A stretch of 64,000 nucleotides of DNA. Source: JAVHYG01 sp040390025 (GTDB lineage: Bacteria; Pseudomonadota; Gammaproteobacteria; Diplorickettsiales; Diplorickettsiaceae). The notes under the pieces are model-generated. The model had not been told where the DNA came from and searched no databases. It worked only from the letters and a program-made list of their open reading frames with translations. Below, in pieces: positions 36,287 through 44,671 of this stretch. Location of the stretch: NCBI GenBank assembly GCA_040390025.1, contig JAZJZD010000009.1, positions 172,162 to 236,161 on the forward strand, written 5' to 3'. Numbering within the stretch: the first letter of the stretch is position 1; each line of letters opens with the position of its first letter. The position numbers and the translations under genes are program-made.

Positions 36287-36538
36287 TACCGCTCGTACCA
36301 GAAGCGGCGAGCTTTTTAAGTTGAAAGCGAGCGGTATCCCGATCACATAACGGGCATCTCGCACCTATCTTTAGTAATTCACCACAAAGTGAAATGCTAA
36401 TTCAACAGATAAGTGCGGGGTGCACCGTTATTCAAGAGGAGAATCGCAGTTTTCCTCTTGAAGATATCCATCGCGAGATGAAGCATCTTGGAAATGCGAA
36501 ATCGCATTTCCAAGTGCAATGGGTATATACTTACAGTA
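36287..36538 (+). repeat. Palindromic repeat, family C (long copy)
   Basis: TACCGCTCGTACCAGAAG, GCGAGCGGTATCCCGATCAC, GCACCTATCTTTAGTAATTC, CACCGTTATTCAAGAGGAGA, then GGAAATGCGAAATCGCATTTCC and AGTGCAATGGGTATATA. It begins right after the icmC stop and abuts the family B element at 36536. Confidence 0.8.
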
Positions 36539-36645
36539 ATTGGATTTTGGGGAAAGGCGTTGCGAAAACAAAGCAACCTTCCTTTATGTAAAATATATGA
36601 GAGTTGAGCGGCGTTGCCGCCAAAAACTCAAGTGCGAAGAGTATA
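36536..36645 (+). repeat. MITE-like repeat, family B
   Basis: Begins TATACTTACAGTAATTGGAT and ends CTCAAGTGCGAAGAGTATA. It includes the inner insertion GCGAAAACAAAGCAACC ... ATATATGAGAG that is also present in the copy at 37246 but absent from the shorter copies. It lies between icmC and the first icmD. Confidence 0.75.
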
Positions 36646-36682
36646 CTTAGGTGTATTATTGGTTATTAGTTGGGAGATTTGC

Positions 36683-37102
36683 ATGAATAATAAATACTTC
36701 ATAAAGAAGTTAGCCAATCGTCTTTTAATTTGGCAAGCAAAATTAGCCATGTTTACGGTCCCTTTTATGTATGTAGAACTGGCTAATGCAACGACGCCTG
36801 TCACCGACTTGGGATCGGTAGCAAGTACATTGACAAGTTCCTTTTCAAATTTGGCTAAGTTGATTACGGCAGGTGCTTATATGGCGGGTATAGGGTTTGC
36901 TATGGCATCGATGTTGAAATTTAAAGCGCATAAAGATAATCCGACACAAATTCCCATTGGTACGCCTATAGCGCTTTTATTCATTGGCGCGGCATTGATA
37001 TTTTTACCCAATATTTTTGGTATTGCTGGAAACACCATATTTGGTGGAACTGGCGGAGCCGGTGGTGTATATGGTGTTACTGGTTTATCTGGATCGCCGT
37101 AA
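36683..37102 (+). CDS. icmD: Dot/Icm protein DotP/IcmD, copy 1
   Basis: A 139-residue membrane protein: signal-like N-terminus, then SFSNLAKLITAGAYMAGIGF, FKAHKDNPTQIPIGTPIALL and IGAALIFLPNIFGIAGNTIF, with a Gly-rich tail. These are the hallmarks of IcmD. I start at the ATG 36683, after GGGAGATTTGC; the open frame back to 36614 runs into the family B repeat. It is the first of three tandem copies. From about codon 48 on, it is almost identical at the DNA level to copy 2, while the N-terminal parts differ. Confidence 0.92.
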   Translation: MNNKYFIKKLANRLLIWQAKLAMFTVPFMYVELANATTPVTDLGSVASTLTSSFSNLAKLITAGAYMAGIGFAMASMLKFKAHKDNPTQIPIGTPIALLFIGAALIFLPNIFGIAGNTIFGGTGGAGGVYGVTGLSGSP

Positions 37103-37134
37103 TAGTTTTTTTTATTTTAAAGGAGTTTTTAATT

Positions 37135-37405
37135 AGGGTGTGCCCTCATTTAGTGAGGATGAGTCAAAAAGCGTGATTTTTTGAGTATCGTAACGGAGCA
37201 TACTTGCATGTATGTGAGTAACGAGACACAGAAAATACCGCAGTTTATACTCACAGCAATTGAGTTTTTGGTAAGGTGTCGCGAAAACGAAGCAACCGCA
37301 GTGTATAAAACATACATGAGGATTGCGAGTTGAGCGGCAACACAGCCAAAAATCCAAGTGCGAAGAGTATATGATCATCATCGTGCCAAATGACGACGTT
37401 ACCCT
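37135..37405 (+). repeat. Family A repeat interrupted by a family B repeat
   Basis: AGGGTGTGCCCTCATTT at the left and AAATGACGACGTTACCCT at the right are imperfect inverted repeats. Between them the family A core (GTATGTGAGTAACG ... ATCATCGTGCC) is split by a complete family B element at 37246-37371. This nested structure fills the 399 bases between icmD copies 1 and 2. Confidence 0.8.
37246..37371 (+). repeat. MITE-like repeat, family B, nested in family A
   Basis: TATACTCACAGCAATTGAGT at the left and AAATCCAAGTGCGAAGAGTA at the right; the outer ends TATACTC / GAGTATA are perfect inverted repeats. Confidence 0.85.
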
Positions 37406-37501
37406 TATCAAGCCCCGTAAGAAAGGGGTAATAGATGCATTTTTGTAGTTTCGATAATAGATTGTATGTCATTGGGTTAATATCTTTGGAGAAGAATAAT
37501 A

Positions 37502-37921
37502 ATGAAAAATAAATGCTTCAAAAAGAAGCTAGTACACCAAATTTTAGCGGGTGGAACTCAGCTGACAATGTTTGCCACAACCCTTTTTTATAGCTCGTTC
37601 GCAAGTGCAGGTACAGAAGCGACTAGTTTAGGGTCGGTAGCAAGTACATTGACAAGTTCTTTTTCAAATTTGGCTAAGTTGATTACGGCAGGTGCTTATA
37701 TGGCGGGTATCGGATTTGCCATGGCATCGATGTTGAAATTTAAGGCACATAAAGATAATCCAACACAGATTCCCATTGGTACACCGATTGCGCTTTTATT
37801 CATTGGCGCGGCATTGATATTTTTACCCAATATTTTTGGTATTGCTGGAAACACCATATTTGGTGGAACTGGCGGAGCCGGTGGTGTTTACGGGGTTACT
37901 GGTTTAGCTGGGGCTCCTTAA
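37502..37921 (+). CDS. icmD: Dot/Icm protein DotP/IcmD, copy 2
   Basis: A 139-residue protein. Residues from about 45 to the end differ from copy 1 by only a few positions (the last residues are LAGAP instead of LSGSP), and the DNA there is nearly identical, whereas the first 40 residues (signal part) have diverged. This suggests recent gene conversion or purifying selection on the mature part. A GGAGAAGAATA sequence precedes the ATG. Confidence 0.92.
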   Translation: MKNKCFKKKLVHQILAGGTQLTMFATTLFYSSFASAGTEATSLGSVASTLTSSFSNLAKLITAGAYMAGIGFAMASMLKFKAHKDNPTQIPIGTPIALLFIGAALIFLPNIFGIAGNTIFGGTGGAGGVYGVTGLAGAP

Positions 37922-37990
37922 GCAATTGTTTACTTTTATGTGTAAAGGGTTTTCTAAATTAAAACCCTTTGCTTAAAAAGTGTGCTATTA

Positions 37991-38130
37991 GAGGGGGTCT
38001 TCAATTGTGCTAGGATGAGTCAAAAAGTGTTGTTTTTCGAGAGCGTGACGGAATACTTAAGCGTATGTGAGTAACGCAACATAGAAAAACGGCGCTTTTT
38101 GGCCATCATCGTGCAACTGAAGACTCCCTC
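37991..38130 (+). repeat. MITE-like repeat, family A (best-preserved copy)
   Basis: GAGGGGGTCTTCAATTGTGC at the left end and GTGCAACTGAAGACTCCCTC at the right end form inverted repeats of about 18 bases. TTA occurs directly on both sides and may be a target duplication. There is no coding capacity. It lies between icmD copies 2 and 3. Confidence 0.85.
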
Positions 38131-38181
38131 TTAGAAAAAGGTTGATTTCTAAGAAAAAATACTAAGGGTAGCTGTATTTTC

Positions 38182-38598
38182 ATGCACGAAACAAAAAATG
38201 GTTACAAAGCAAATTTTTTTAAATTTCAGCGGGTATTGTTTGCAATTATCGCCGCTTTAATTACAGGAAGCTATACGGCGATTGTCTATGCCGATGGGGT
38301 AAAGACCTTAGGTGATATGGCCTTAACAATAACTTATTCATTTTATGGCTTATCTAAGTTAATTACTGCGGGTGCTTATATGGCCGGTATGGGTTTTGTG
38401 ATGGCTTCTATGCTCAAGTTTAAAGCGCATAAAGATAATCCAACACAAATCCCCATTGGTACGCCTATTGCACTTTTGTTTGTAGGGTCTGCACTGATTT
38501 TTTTACCGCATATTTTTATTATTGCGGGCGAGACTGTTTTTGGGGATACCAGCGGGGCAGCAGGTATTTATGGTACAACTGGTTTAGCTATTAATTAA
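38182..38598 (+). CDS. icmD: Dot/Icm protein DotP/IcmD, copy 3 (diverged)
   Basis: A 138-residue protein with the same architecture (KLITAGAYMAGMGFVMASML, FKAHKDNPTQIPIGTPIALL) but clearly diverged from copies 1 and 2 in the signal part, in the start of the mature protein (DGVKTLGDMALTITYSFYGL) and in the tail (IFIIAGETVFGDTSGAAGIY). This is probably the oldest duplicate or the ancestral gene. It lies nine bases before icmJ, the place of the single icmD in Legionella. Confidence 0.9.
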   Translation: MHETKNGYKANFFKFQRVLFAIIAALITGSYTAIVYADGVKTLGDMALTITYSFYGLSKLITAGAYMAGMGFVMASMLKFKAHKDNPTQIPIGTPIALLFVGSALIFLPHIFIIAGETVFGDTSGAAGIYGTTGLAIN

Positions 38599-38607
38599 AA
38601 GAAAAAC

Positions 38608-39213
38608 GTGTATCCATCACTTAAATTAAATGTGAACCCCGAAGGTTGGCGGCTTTTTATGCGTCGCAAGCTAGATCAGCGTTTTACTGATTTTAGCCAA
38701 AAGGTCTTTCGCCGTGATCAGTATGCCTGTCGGTTTTGTGGATTTAAGTCGGAAAAGCATCAGGAAATTATTAATATTGATCAGAATTATTTTAATAATA
38801 AAGCTTCAAATTTAGTAACGGCTTGTGGTTTTTGCACACAATGTTTTTTTATAGAAACAGCAGGAGCCGGTGGATATGGCGGCGGCGTATTAATTTATTT
38901 ACCTGAGATATCACAAAACCATCTTAATGCTTTGTGTCATATTCTATTTATGGCAATGAATAATAATACAGAATATAAAGAATCGGCTCAAAATGCTTAT
39001 CGTGATCTTAAGTCACGTTCGCAAATTATAGAAGCCGAGTTAGGCGAGTCAATGCATGAGCCTGCTCAATTTGGACAGTCTTTAATTGAATCGGGTGAAA
39101 GGGGTGTACTTGCCAAAGAAGTTTTTGCGCCGATTCGTTTACTTCCTTCGCGCGCGGGATTTAAAATGGGCATTGGAAATGAATTGGATGCCACTCCTGG
39201 AATCTTAGAGTAA
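38608..39213 (+). CDS. icmJ: Dot/Icm coupling-complex protein DotN/IcmJ
   Basis: A 201-residue cytoplasmic protein with a zinc-binding HNH-like fold: Cys41 and Cys44 in YACRFCGF and Cys73 and Cys76 in ACGFCTQC. DotN binds the C-terminal part of DotL. The start is a GTG at 38608; MYPSLKLNVNPEGWRLFMRR is the family N-terminus. Ends four bases before icmB. Confidence 0.93.
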   Translation: MYPSLKLNVNPEGWRLFMRRKLDQRFTDFSQKVFRRDQYACRFCGFKSEKHQEIINIDQNYFNNKASNLVTACGFCTQCFFIETAGAGGYGGGVLIYLPEISQNHLNALCHILFMAMNNNTEYKESAQNAYRDLKSRSQIIEAELGESMHEPAQFGQSLIESGERGVLAKEVFAPIRLLPSRAGFKMGIGNELDATPGILE

Positions 39214-39217
39214 GGTT

Positions 39218-42200
39218 ATGGCTAAATTTTTCAATTCTTTTTTGGATGGCATCGATACTTTTCTTGCTTGGCTTAGCACTTCGCTTAAACAAACAACAGA
39301 ATCTTATTGTGATCTAGAAACAGCAGATAGCCCTACAGTTATTGTAGCGCATGATGGTTCGTTGATCTCTTTAATCAAAATTTCGGGTGTTACACAGCTC
39401 ATTGGAACCAGTGAATTTGAGCGTTTACATGAAGGCTTAACGCTGAGTTTGCAAACCGCATTATCACGCTCTGGACACGCGCTTCAGGTGTTATTTCATT
39501 ATGATCGGCAGGTTGTTTCTGACTTAATTAAAGATACCCTAGAGCCTGGACAGCAAACGAGTGAACGCTTAGGTTTAAATCTAGCCGATTTATTTAAAGA
39601 ACGGATTTCCTTTCTTTCTAAACACTGTGCTTATGAAAGTGTTTATTTTGTTTTATGGACCCGTCCTATGAGTTTGACAGCGGAGCAATATCAACGTGCT
39701 TCCAAGGACAAACTTAAGTTTATTCGGGATAAGAAAGTCCCTCCTTTTCAGATTACACAAAATGTGATTGCGGCTATCCCAGATTTACGCGATACGCATG
39801 ATGCATTTATCCGTTCCGTTCTTCATGATCTTGCCACTTTGCATATTGCGGCTAATCTTTTAGAAGTGCATGACGCTATTCATGCGATTCGATCGGTGAC
39901 TGATCCGGGTTTTACGGATAAAAATTGGCGCCCTTCATTACCAGGCGATAAAGTATCCGTTAAAGAATACGACCGATCGCAAAATACGATTTCGGATCTC
40001 CTTTGGCCCTCATTAGCACGCCAAGTATTGCCGAGAGATGCTGAGAATCTTGATTTAAGAACGGTACGGCTGGGTGATAAAATCTATTCTTGCATTTTTA
40101 TTGATTTGTTACCCAAGGAAATAAAGCCCTTTAATGCCTTATTACAACGTACCTTAGCGGCAAGAATTCCTTGGCGAATTTCATTTTTTATTGAAAGTGA
40201 TGCTTTACGGACTATAAAACTAAAGTCGGTATTGGCATCGGTATTAAGCTTTTCATCGGCACAAAACCGTTTGCTCAGTGACGCCAATAATCTATTACAA
40301 TATGTGGCGATTAATACCGACGATGCCGTTGTACGTTTACGTGTAGCCGCGTGTACTTGGGCTCCCGAGGGTCAACTTCCTTTATTACGAACGCGTGCGG
40401 CGGAATTAGCAAAAGCCATTGAGGGATGGGGTTCTTGCGATGTATCGGAAGTATCGGGTGATCCTTTTGGCGGATTGGCTTCAACGATGTTAGGGATATC
40501 TGCCCACAGTGTTGCGACACCGACGATTATCCCTTTTTCTCAAGTCGTTTATATGTTGCCGATTACACGTCCTGCGTCACCGTGGAAAACAGGTGCCCAG
40601 TTATTTCGAAGTCCAGATGGGAAACCCTGGCCTTTCCAACCGGGTTCCAGTGAACAAACAACCTGGATTGATTTAATTTATGCACGGCCAGGTTCTGGTA
40701 AATCGGTACTTTCCAATACCTTAAATTTAGCACTTTGCTTAGCCGGTGGATTGCAACGATTACCCCGAATTGCCATTATCGATATTGGTCCTTCGAGTAG
40801 CGGGCTTATTTCATTGTTGCGTGAAGCACTTCCATTAGAACATCGTCATTGGGTTGCTTATCATCGTCTACGCATGACGGCGGACTATTCTATCAACCCG
40901 TTTGATACGCAATTAGGCTGTCGTTTTCCAACGCCACAAGAGCGGAGTTTTTTAGTTAATTTTTTAACTTTATTAACAACGCCTTTGGGTGCATCTAAAC
41001 CGTATGATGCGATTTCTGATATGGCAGGACTTGTTATTGATGAACTTTACAAAAATCTGGCAGATGACGAAAAACCTTATCCTTATACCGCAGGGATTGA
41101 GCCGTTAGTCGATGGAATTTTAGAAGAAATGGGTTTTATTCCCGATCAACTGACTACCTGGTGGGAAGTTACGGACGCTTTATTTATTTCAGGTTTTCCG
41201 CATGAAGCGATGCTGGCGCAACGTTATGCCATGCCTTTATTAGCCGATGCAGCATCGATTTGTCGTACACCTATTATTGAAGATCTCTACGGAAAAATTA
41301 CAGCGCCTACGGGTGAATCTTTAATTAATGCGTTTGCACGTATGATTTCCAGTGCGATTCGCGAATATCCTATTTTATCCCGTGTAACACGTTTTGATTT
41401 AGGGGAAGCACGTATTGTTTCGTTAGATCTTGATGAAGTAGCGAAAAGTGGCGGTGATGCGGCGGATAGACAGACAGCGGTAATGTATATGTTGGCGCGC
41501 TATATATTGGTACGCCATTATTATTTAAGTGAAGAAAATATTAGCGATATCTCAAGTCAGTATCGTGATTATCATAAACAGCGTATTGCTGAATTACGAG
41601 AAGATCCAAAACGTATTGTTTTTGATGAATTTCATAGGACTTCAAAAGCAAAAGCAGTACGCGATCAAGTCGTTGTTGATATGCGTGAAGGCCGTAAATG
41701 GAATATTCAAATTGCTTTGTTATCGCAGTCTTTAGATGATTTTGATGAAGTAATGATAGAGTTTGCTACCTCTATTTATATTATGGATGCAGGGCCTGCA
41801 CAGTCTGTGGAAAAATCAGCCAAGATATTTGGTTTATCGCCGACGGCGACTATTGCTTTGCGAACGCGTGTGCATGGACCGAGAGAAGGCGGAGCGACTT
41901 TTTTAGCTCAGTTTGCAACAAAGGAGGGGATGAATACCCAATTGCTTACTTTAACGTTAGGACCTATTGAGTTATGGGCGTTTAGCACAACCGTGGAAGA
42001 TGCTAATTTACGTAATAGACTTTACCATCACTTAGGACCTGTAGAAACACGGCGTGTATTGGCGCGCTTATTTCCTAACGGTAGTATTAAAAAACTGGTA
42101 GAAAAAAGGTTGGCTAATTTGAAAGAGGAGCAAGGATTGATTACGGAGGATTCACGTTTGGGACTGGTTGACCAAATTGCTGAAGAGATAGTCGAAGCTT

Positions 42201-42238
42201 ATACTAAGAATCCAGATCTCCAGTCCCTACCGATTTAG
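39218..42238 (+). CDS. icmB: Dot/Icm ATPase DotO/IcmB
   Basis: A 1006-residue VirB4-like cytoplasmic ATPase that powers the inner-membrane complex, close to the Legionella length. Walker A is YARPGSGKSVLSN (about residues 487-499), followed by RIAIIDIGPSSSGLISLLRE; the Walker B region is DPKRIVFDEFHRTSKAKAVR; QIALLSQSLDDFDEVM follows. The N-terminal half begins with the usual DGIDTFLAWLSTSLKQTTES region. Intact. It is the last Dot/Icm gene of this cluster. Confidence 0.97.
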   Translation: MAKFFNSFLDGIDTFLAWLSTSLKQTTESYCDLETADSPTVIVAHDGSLISLIKISGVTQLIGTSEFERLHEGLTLSLQTALSRSGHALQVLFHYDRQVVSDLIKDTLEPGQQTSERLGLNLADLFKERISFLSKHCAYESVYFVLWTRPMSLTAEQYQRASKDKLKFIRDKKVPPFQITQNVIAAIPDLRDTHDAFIRSVLHDLATLHIAANLLEVHDAIHAIRSVTDPGFTDKNWRPSLPGDKVSVKEYDRSQNTISDLLWPSLARQVLPRDAENLDLRTVRLGDKIYSCIFIDLLPKEIKPFNALLQRTLAARIPWRISFFIESDALRTIKLKSVLASVLSFSSAQNRLLSDANNLLQYVAINTDDAVVRLRVAACTWAPEGQLPLLRTRAAELAKAIEGWGSCDVSEVSGDPFGGLASTMLGISAHSVATPTIIPFSQVVYMLPITRPASPWKTGAQLFRSPDGKPWPFQPGSSEQTTWIDLIYARPGSGKSVLSNTLNLALCLAGGLQRLPRIAIIDIGPSSSGLISLLREALPLEHRHWVAYHRLRMTADYSINPFDTQLGCRFPTPQERSFLVNFLTLLTTPLGASKPYDAISDMAGLVIDELYKNLADDEKPYPYTAGIEPLVDGILEEMGFIPDQLTTWWEVTDALFISGFPHEAMLAQRYAMPLLADAASICRTPIIEDLYGKITAPTGESLINAFARMISSAIREYPILSRVTRFDLGEARIVSLDLDEVAKSGGDAADRQTAVMYMLARYILVRHYYLSEENISDISSQYRDYHKQRIAELREDPKRIVFDEFHRTSKAKAVRDQVVVDMREGRKWNIQIALLSQSLDDFDEVMIEFATSIYIMDAGPAQSVEKSAKIFGLSPTATIALRTRVHGPREGGATFLAQFATKEGMNTQLLTLTLGPIELWAFSTTVEDANLRNRLYHHLGPVETRRVLARLFPNGSIKKLVEKRLANLKEEQGLITEDSRLGLVDQIAEEIVEAYTKNPDLQSLPI

Positions 42239-42361
42239 GGACTAATATACTTTTTTATAGTTAATTTTCTTATTTTCATATAATTTCCATTTAAGTAGAA
42301 TAGTTATTCTTTTTATTATTATCTATTAGCTTAGTTCTGGAAAGAGTTTTGTCTGTACTAA

Positions 42362-43780
42362 ATGTGGATAGAAATAGCCATTGGTAGTAGGAAAATTTTT
42401 TTAATTCGCGGTAGATATATTAAGACAAATAAAACATTATTCATTAATATTAATAATTTTAAACCCATGGATGATAATTTTAAATTAAAAGAAGATAGAG
42501 ATCCCTTTGTTTTTATTTCCCACAATCAAGATGAAGTACAGGCGCTTACCCAAGAGGAATTAAAGGAGTTTAGAAAGGGTAATAGCGATATTAACCTTCA
42601 GCTTAAGCGTGATATCGAGATGCTTGCTCAAGCTATTGTTTATTACGGTTCTCTAGAATCGGATAAAGTTAAAGCGCGTACTCTTTTAAAATGCATTTTA
42701 TTGCTTTATTTTGGTGATATTTGTTATCGTGATTTTCGCGATAACAAGTTTTATTCTTGGAATAAGTTAAACGCTTATTCTAATCTAGACTCTTTTCCAA
42801 TTGCTTCTGTTTTACTGCATGGCAGTAGGGCGCTCATCGAATTTCCTTCTGAAATAAGTTACCGCCTCATCGATTGGCTTATTACTGATAAATCGAGTTG
42901 GCGCTATATGGCAACCCACGGAATTATTGAGCTTAAGGATAATGAGACGGAAAAATTAGAAAGTGGTCTTATTAAACATTTAAAAGAAGTGAAAGTGAGT
43001 TTATTGAGCACAGCGATTAGTACGGTTGCCAAACCTATGAATGCTTTAATAAGTTTGTTTGGTACTACGGCGCGTTGTATATTTTCATCTGTATCAACCG
43101 AGAGTACAGAAGTCAGTGCATCGGAAATTGCTTGTCTAGAAGCTAACAACATTGCGCAACATTATGGAATTAATCTTGCTTTAGGCGGCGTAGGGAAAAA
43201 AAATTTTTTTTCAAATAAAACGATTAGTAATAATGGAGAACATGGTCATCTCTATCTTTGTTATGATTCCGGAAATGGAGAATATGCCGGTTTGCTGTTA
43301 GGTATTGAGCAATCGGCACCCGGCAAGAGTGATCAATATGGTGGTGTTCACGATTCTGTGGCTAGTAAAAAAAATTATAGTGCATCTGGTGGCGATTTTT
43401 TTTTTAAAAATCCGGAAGAATCAGCTTATGATGCTTTATATGTGGGTTTAAAAAAACTTCCCTTTGCAGGTTATTACGATAATATTTGGAATACTATTTC
43501 TAATGAGAATTTTATTGTAATTCAAAAAGCTTATAAAAAAGCAAGTGCATTACTCGATCTTCTGTCTAAAAACGAGGGTTTAAGTTTTATTCGGGACATT
43601 GTTTCTTCATCCGGTAAACAGGCTAGCAATGACTTTGAGGAATTATTTAGCTATTATTTTAAAAAAAATTCTAAAAAATATTTTATTTCGCAGAACCTAG
43701 AACAAGGTTTTTTTAAAGAAAAAACTCAAGAGCTAGCTTATGTGGCCGCTATGAAAATGTTTGGTTATAATAAAAGCTAA
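42362..43780 (+). CDS. Unknown protein after the Dot/Icm locus, possible effector
   Basis: A 472-residue protein that I do not recognise. It has no signal peptide and no convincing membrane segment; a moderately hydrophobic stretch at about 245-265 (TVAKPMNALISLFGTTARCI) is the only candidate. The middle contains EHGHLYLCYDSGNGEYAGLL and IEQSAPGKSDQYGGVHD. The ATG at 42467 (MDDNFKLKEDRD) is an equally good start; neither has a clear ribosome site. Position next to icmB and cytoplasmic-type composition fit a Dot/Icm substrate, but this is inference. Confidence 0.6.
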   Translation: MWIEIAIGSRKIFLIRGRYIKTNKTLFININNFKPMDDNFKLKEDRDPFVFISHNQDEVQALTQEELKEFRKGNSDINLQLKRDIEMLAQAIVYYGSLESDKVKARTLLKCILLLYFGDICYRDFRDNKFYSWNKLNAYSNLDSFPIASVLLHGSRALIEFPSEISYRLIDWLITDKSSWRYMATHGIIELKDNETEKLESGLIKHLKEVKVSLLSTAISTVAKPMNALISLFGTTARCIFSSVSTESTEVSASEIACLEANNIAQHYGINLALGGVGKKNFFSNKTISNNGEHGHLYLCYDSGNGEYAGLLLGIEQSAPGKSDQYGGVHDSVASKKNYSASGGDFFFKNPEESAYDALYVGLKKLPFAGYYDNIWNTISNENFIVIQKAYKKASALLDLLSKNEGLSFIRDIVSSSGKQASNDFEELFSYYFKKNSKKYFISQNLEQGFFKEKTQELAYVAAMKMFGYNKS

Positions 43781-43793
43781 AGCTAATGAGTCA

Positions 43794-44066
43794 TTATGGA
43801 GTAATTATTTCAATCCGTAATGCATGGATTTCTGTACCTACTATATTTCCAAGCGCCGCATAGACAAGTTTATGACATTCTACAAGCGGTTTATTTGCAA
43901 AGAGAGGAGAGGCTATTCGCACTGCAAAATGACCAGCACCCTGTTCAGCGTGTCCAATATGTTGAGCGCCCTCGTCGATAATCTCTAGAAAGGTAGGGAC
44001 AAGTGCTTGGAACAATTTTTTATGCAGGATAGATGCACGGGGATCGGTGTTATTAGTAGTTTTCAT
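43794..44066 (-). CDS. BolA-family protein
   Basis: A 90-residue BolA-type protein: family elements EGAQHIGHAEQGAGHFAVRI, PLVECHKLVYAALGNIVG and TEIHALRIEI. BolA proteins partner with monothiol glutaredoxins in iron-sulfur cluster handling and regulation. It overlaps the yciB stop by four bases, so the two genes are one operon. Confidence 0.9.
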   Translation of the reverse strand: MKTTNNTDPRASILHKKLFQALVPTFLEIIDEGAQHIGHAEQGAGHFAVRIASPLFANKPLVECHKLVYAALGNIVGTEIHALRIEIITP

Positions 44067-44602
44067 GTTTTTTCATCCGATTGGATATAGCGGCCAAGGT
44101 AAATGGCTTGGATTAAAATAAATAAGAAAGTTATTCCCAAAAGTCCAAATAATTTAAAATTAACCCAGGTATTCGTATCAAACGAATAAGCAACCCATAG
44201 GTTAATGCCGCCCATCAGTGTGAAAAAAATAATCCAATTTCTATTGAGGGCCGACCATATTTGCGAAGGCAGGGTGATATTGGTTTCTAGAAGGCGTTGT
44301 ATAAGTGGCTTTTTACCAAAATACTGCGAAATAAGGGCTGCACAAGCTAATAACCAATAAAGTGCGGTCGGCTTCCATTTTATGAATAGTTCGTTATGGA
44401 ACAATAAGGTACTACCGCCAAATAATAGGATGAGGACAAGACTAATAAGTTGTATACTAGGCAGCGATCGATGTTTCAACCAGTAGCCTATTACTTGAAA
44501 AAGACTGATAAAAATAGCGGCTACGGTAGCAATATAAATGCCAAAAAACTTGTAAACAAGAAAAAAAGCGACAATAGGTAAAAAATCAAAAAGTAATCGC
44601 AT
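44063..44602 (-). CDS. yciB: Septation protein A (YciB family)
   Basis: A 179-residue inner membrane protein with five to six hydrophobic segments. The start MRLLFDFLPIVAFFLVYKFF is the hallmark of YciB/IspZ, as is FFTLMGGINLWVAYSFDTNT with WVNFKLFGLLGITFLF. In Enterobacteria it links to cell envelope synthesis and division. Length as expected. Divergent from the YrdC-like gene. Confidence 0.95.
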   Translation of the reverse strand: MRLLFDFLPIVAFFLVYKFFGIYIATVAAIFISLFQVIGYWLKHRSLPSIQLISLVLILLFGGSTLLFHNELFIKWKPTALYWLLACAALISQYFGKKPLIQRLLETNITLPSQIWSALNRNWIIFFTLMGGINLWVAYSFDTNTWVNFKLFGLLGITFLFILIQAIYLGRYIQSDEKT

Positions 44603-44671
44603 CTGGATTGGAATGCTAGGCTAAATGGCCTCTAGTATATAACAGTGTTCTTGGTTTAGGAAAGAGATCCC

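Noticed and set aside
36614..36682. Upstream extension of the first icmD
   Set aside because: The extra residues come from the family B repeat; the ATG at 36683 has a ribosome site and gives the same length as copy 2.
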